Source of the DNA: Chloromonas sp. AAM2
Lineage: Eukaryota; Chlorophyta; Chlorophyceae; Chlamydomonadales; Chlamydomonadaceae
Length of the DNA: 11,112 nt
Reading direction: 5' to 3'
Assembly: GCA_004335635.1 (NCBI GenBank)
Contig: QAXH01001694.1
Span: 1 to 11,112 of the forward strand
In this document: one piece after another, positions 9,009-11,112 of the stretch
How the letters are laid out: each line of letters opens with the position of its first letter
Numbering within the stretch: position 1 is the stretch's first letter
Made by a program: the position numbers and the translations under genes
Notes under the pieces: generated by a model
Seen by the model: only the letters and a program-made list of their open reading frames with translations
Databases searched by the model: none
Told to the model about the DNA's origin: nothing

Positions 9009-9062
9009 GGCCCATGTGCAGCACACCCAACTACCAACTACCACTGTTCTGGCGCCAGCCAT
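9009..9062. repeat. Degenerate copy of the 8931-8985 segment
   Basis: Shared words on the minus strand are GGCGCCAGAA and AGTTGGGTG-GCTGCA; the intervening part is shorter. ATGGGCCCATGTGC also occurs at both 9006 and 9116. Confidence 0.5.
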
Positions 9063-9513
9063 GCCACGAGTGAGAGCCCATACGCAGGAGGGCCTGTGTG
9101 CCAGGTACCTGTGAAATGGGCCCATGTGCCATGGAGTGTGCAGGACATCAGGCCCCGGCAAGGACTCGACAGAAGGAACTGTTTTGAACTGCACGTGACA
9201 AACAAACAGCAAAGAAACCGACAGCGTGATACAACAAAGAGCGTCGGTTGAAGCAAAGGGGTATGATTGTCAAACACGCCCTATGCCTCCCTCCTTTGCA
9301 GACAAGCCAGAGCTGCCAGGCCCGGAGCAACGAGATGTCATGCAATGGTTCATACCTTCATGCAATTGGCATGTCACAAAAAACAATGATTGATATTTAA
9401 CTGTGCCAGTCTGAGCCAAACGCTGCTTGAGCGATACAATGACTTGAGCCGAGTCATACACATTCATCTTGCAGTCATGCACGTTACAATTAACGGAACA
9501 TGTGTAGGTGCAT

Positions 9514-9547
9514 GCCTCATCACAGCATGTGCCTCATCACAGCATGT
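9514..9547. repeat. 17-bp tandem duplication
   Basis: GCCTCATCACAGCATGT occurs at 9514-9530 and 9531-9547. Confidence 0.85.
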
Positions 9548-9650
9548 GCAAATGATGACACGTGCAGGGAGCACATGACGAACATGCGAGATCATACATC
9601 AAAGAAGTGCCAGAATACAGCGGAGACGTTTCTCGGGCCATGTCACTCAC

Positions 9651-10811
9651 ATGCTCGTGTGTTGGCGTATCGTTTGAGGTCGATTTTCTCCGGCGTGAGC
9701 TGGTAGTGCGAGATCTGGGGGTTGCCCACCGCTGCCGCCCTCTCAATGTCAAACCACTCGGCCTGCTCTTCCTTCTTGCCCAGCGAATAGGTAATGCTGC
9801 AGGTACAGCCATGAGTTGCGGATAAGGGTTTAACATTAGGGGTTTGAAGTCAAGTCTGCCTGCTCTTCCTTCTTGCCCAGGGAATAGGTAATGCTGCAGG
9901 TACAGCAACCATGAGGGTTTCAAGATTACGGTTGCAGATAAGGGTTTTACATTAGGGTTTTGGAGTCAAGTCTGCCTGCTCCTCCTTCTTGCCCAAGGTG
10001 TAGGTGAAGCTACAAGCTCAACCGCCATGCAAGAATTAGGGGCAAGACAGGGTTCAAGTTGGAGGAGGTTTGAGGAATCAGGGCAGCTGGCAGTCGTGTG
10101 CCATCTCGGCCGGCTCAACTGCCAAGAACGTGAAAAGGGCTGTAACTGTAACTGTACTAACCTACTTACCAGTAAAAACCGTCCTTGGCCCTCCTGTCAG
10201 TGATGATGCCTTCGTACCACTGCTTGTAGTCAGGCCAGTACCTCTGAACCTTGAAGCCCAGCAAAGGCGGGATGTCGGCCAGGGCAGCTTGCTGTGGGTC
10301 ACGTGCACAGTAACGGGCGTTATGTGTAGTCACGTGCACAGAAACGGACCTTGTGTGTAGTCACGTGACCAAGGAACATGTGTGAGATGGTGTGCACTCA
10401 ACAGAGAGGCAGAGAGAATCAGGTGCAGTGGTTATGTGTGTGCATGACCGAACGAGGCAGCTCAGACAGAAGCAGGAGTGTGAATAACCCAAAGAAACAG
10501 ACAGTTGGTTGTAGGCCAGCCTGTGCCCTTTTGTGCAAGTTGCCATGTCATGACCCCAGCGAATTCACGTGATATGCAATCACATGAACTACGAATGTAC
10601 GTGATTTTCTAAATGCAAATTTTTACATGCAAACTTTTCCGGATTATTTAAATGCAATTTTTCAGACGCAAAATCTCAAAACGGCGTGCTTCACGTGCGT
10701 TGCGACGCACTGGCTGCGAGCTGCATGCAACGCACTTGCTACGAGCTGCATGCAGCGCCATGCCCCCGCTCACCAGTGCGCTAGTTGCGCCTTTCTTCCG
10801 GTCTCCCCCTC
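9651..10811 (-). CDS. Tudor/Agenet-like domain protein, partial (3 internal exons)
   Basis: Exons read on the minus strand: 10811-10774, 10291-10170, 9796-9651. Donors are GTGAGC, GTAAGT and GTGAGT; acceptors are all CAG. Phases agree: exon one ends in phase 0, exon two ends TAC-TG and exon three supplies C. The protein reads GDRKKGATSAL, then QAALADIPPLLGFKVQRYWP, DYKQWYEGIITDRRAKDGFY, CITYSLGKKEEQAEWFDIER and, near the end, ISHYQLTPEKIDLKRYANTRA with its first residue following NPQ. The pattern of a bulky YWP, then W-Y-E-G, a short turn, a Y-strand and an E-W-x-D-hydrophobic ending resembles Tudor/Agenet modules of plant chromatin proteins such as EMSY-like factors, which bind modified histones. 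That assignment is inference from pattern. Exon one is the least certain (12 codons). The first exon starts in phase 1 and the last ends in phase 1, so further exons exist on both sides; I could not place them. The gene lies in the same orientation as MCM7. Confidence 0.65.
9761..10018 (-). repeat. Three serial copies of the Tudor exon 5' edge
   Basis: Edges beginning at 9796 (real exon), 9893 and 10009 on the minus strand read ITYSLGKKEEQA, ITYSLGKKEEQA and FTYTLGKKEEQA. Each follows an AG in the same phase (CAG, CAG, TAG). Spacings are 97 and 116 bases. The two upstream copies run into TAA after about six more codons (ADLTSNP and ADLTPKP). The linkers contain TTAGGGTTT-like words. Confidence 0.9.
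10298..10370. repeat. 31-bp repeat with CACGTG, next to a Tudor-gene acceptor
   Basis: GTCACGTGCACAG starts at 10298 and 10329, with a partial unit (GTCACGTGACC) at 10360, an exact 31-base spacing. It sits directly upstream of the acceptor of the exon starting at 10291. Confidence 0.9.
10585..10670. other. AT-rich patch
   Basis: AT-rich DNA with three related ATGCAAATTTT/ATGCAATTTTT words inside an intron of the Tudor-like gene. No function is recognised. Confidence 0.5.
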
Positions 10812-10820
10812 CTGTGAATC

Positions 10821-10997
10821 ACGTGGATCAAACGGCAACTGAATTAGCCAAGGCATGCCACGTGGATGAAACGGCAACTGAATTAGCCAAGGCATGCCAC
10901 GTGGATCAAACGGCAACTGAATTAGCCAAGGCATGCCAACATGGGGTGAAACGGCAACTGAGTTAGCCAAGGCATGCCAACGTGGGATGAAACGGCA
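10821..10997. repeat. 39-41-bp tandem repeat next to the first Tudor-gene exon
   Basis: Units start at 10821, 10860, 10899, 10939 and 10980 (last partial), containing ACGTGGAT, AACGGCAACTGA and TTAGCCAAGGCATGCC. On the minus strand each complete unit carries an acceptor-like TAATTCAG or TAACTCAG. The array ends ten bases before the exon acceptor at 10812. Confidence 0.9.
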
Positions 10998-11035
10998 GGC
11001 TAGCATGGGTATTACGACAGATTAATTCTTCATGA

Positions 11036-11112
11036 TGCACGGGTGGATGCCATGGTGCAAGGGTGGCCTCTATGTTGCAAGGGTGGCCTCCATGGTGCAA
11101 GGGTGGCCTCTA
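11036..11112. repeat. 20-bp tandem repeat at the window edge
   Basis: TGCAAGGGTGGCCTC-type units start at 11056, 11076 and 11096, with a degenerate one at 11036. It continues beyond the window. Confidence 0.9.

Larger units (their letters stand above)
5815..9650. other. Interval between the two genes with no nameable gene
   Basis: I examined both strands. Apart from the unrecognised frame at 5958-6362 and the weak exon at 8931-8985, there are open frames of 60-205 codons, but none shows family motifs or convincing phase-matched splice partners. The region contains small repeats, one perfect inverted repeat (6766-6829) and CATGCATG-rich DNA (8515-8880). The 3' end of the Tudor-like gene should lie here. 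Candidate TGTAA signals (the usual chlorophyte polyadenylation motif) on the minus strand are at about 6292, 6563, 6971 and 7676, too many to choose among. Confidence 0.5.

Noticed and set aside
8595..9212. 205-codon minus-strand open frame
   Set aside because: No family motif; its composition (many Met, His, Cys, Trp) reflects CATG-rich repeats. A short part may overlap a candidate exon in another frame.
9294..9400. Possible plus-strand terminal exon after TTTGCAG
   Set aside because: An open frame to TAA follows, but no upstream plus-strand exon or homology supports it.

Overview
The window looks like nuclear DNA from a eukaryote, most likely a green alga of the Chlamydomonadales. Evidence: short phase-consistent exons with GT-AG introns of about 0.3-0.6 kb, roughly balanced base composition, dense CATG-rich low-complexity DNA, many minisatellites, and interstitial CCCTAA/TTAGGG tracts. 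The exact genus is a guess; a Haematococcus- or Dunaliella-like genome would fit. No bacterial operon, rRNA, tRNA, CRISPR array or intact transposon was seen.

Positions 1-5733, minus strand: the 5' part of a gene for MCM7, a subunit of the MCM2-7 replicative helicase. Eleven exons (296 codons) can be assembled by reading across phase-matched GT-AG junctions. They run from the initiator ATG at 5733-5731 to the oligonucleotide-binding part of the N-terminal domain at 291. The AAA+ ATPase half lies off the left edge. The zinc-ribbon region is present but all four expected metal-binding cysteines appear to be replaced.

Positions 5734-9650: about 3.9 kb with no gene I can name. It holds the MCM7 leader, one unexplained open frame (5958-6362, minus), a perfect 23-bp inverted repeat, CATGCATG-rich minisatellites and one weak candidate exon (8931-8985, minus).

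Positions 9651-10811, minus strand: three phase-compatible exons of a second gene. It encodes a Tudor/Agenet-like module (core YWPDYKQWYEG), a probable chromatin-associated protein. Its 5' and 3' ends are not identified. It lies head-to-tail upstream of MCM7. Positions 10812-11112 are mostly tandem repeats.

The most unusual feature is shared by both genes. Tandem repeats sit against the splice sites, and many introns carry partial copies of the neighbouring exon edge: 5'-edge copies lie upstream of the exon and 3'-edge copies downstream, often with the splice dinucleotide retained. This suggests repeated local duplication across exon-intron boundaries.
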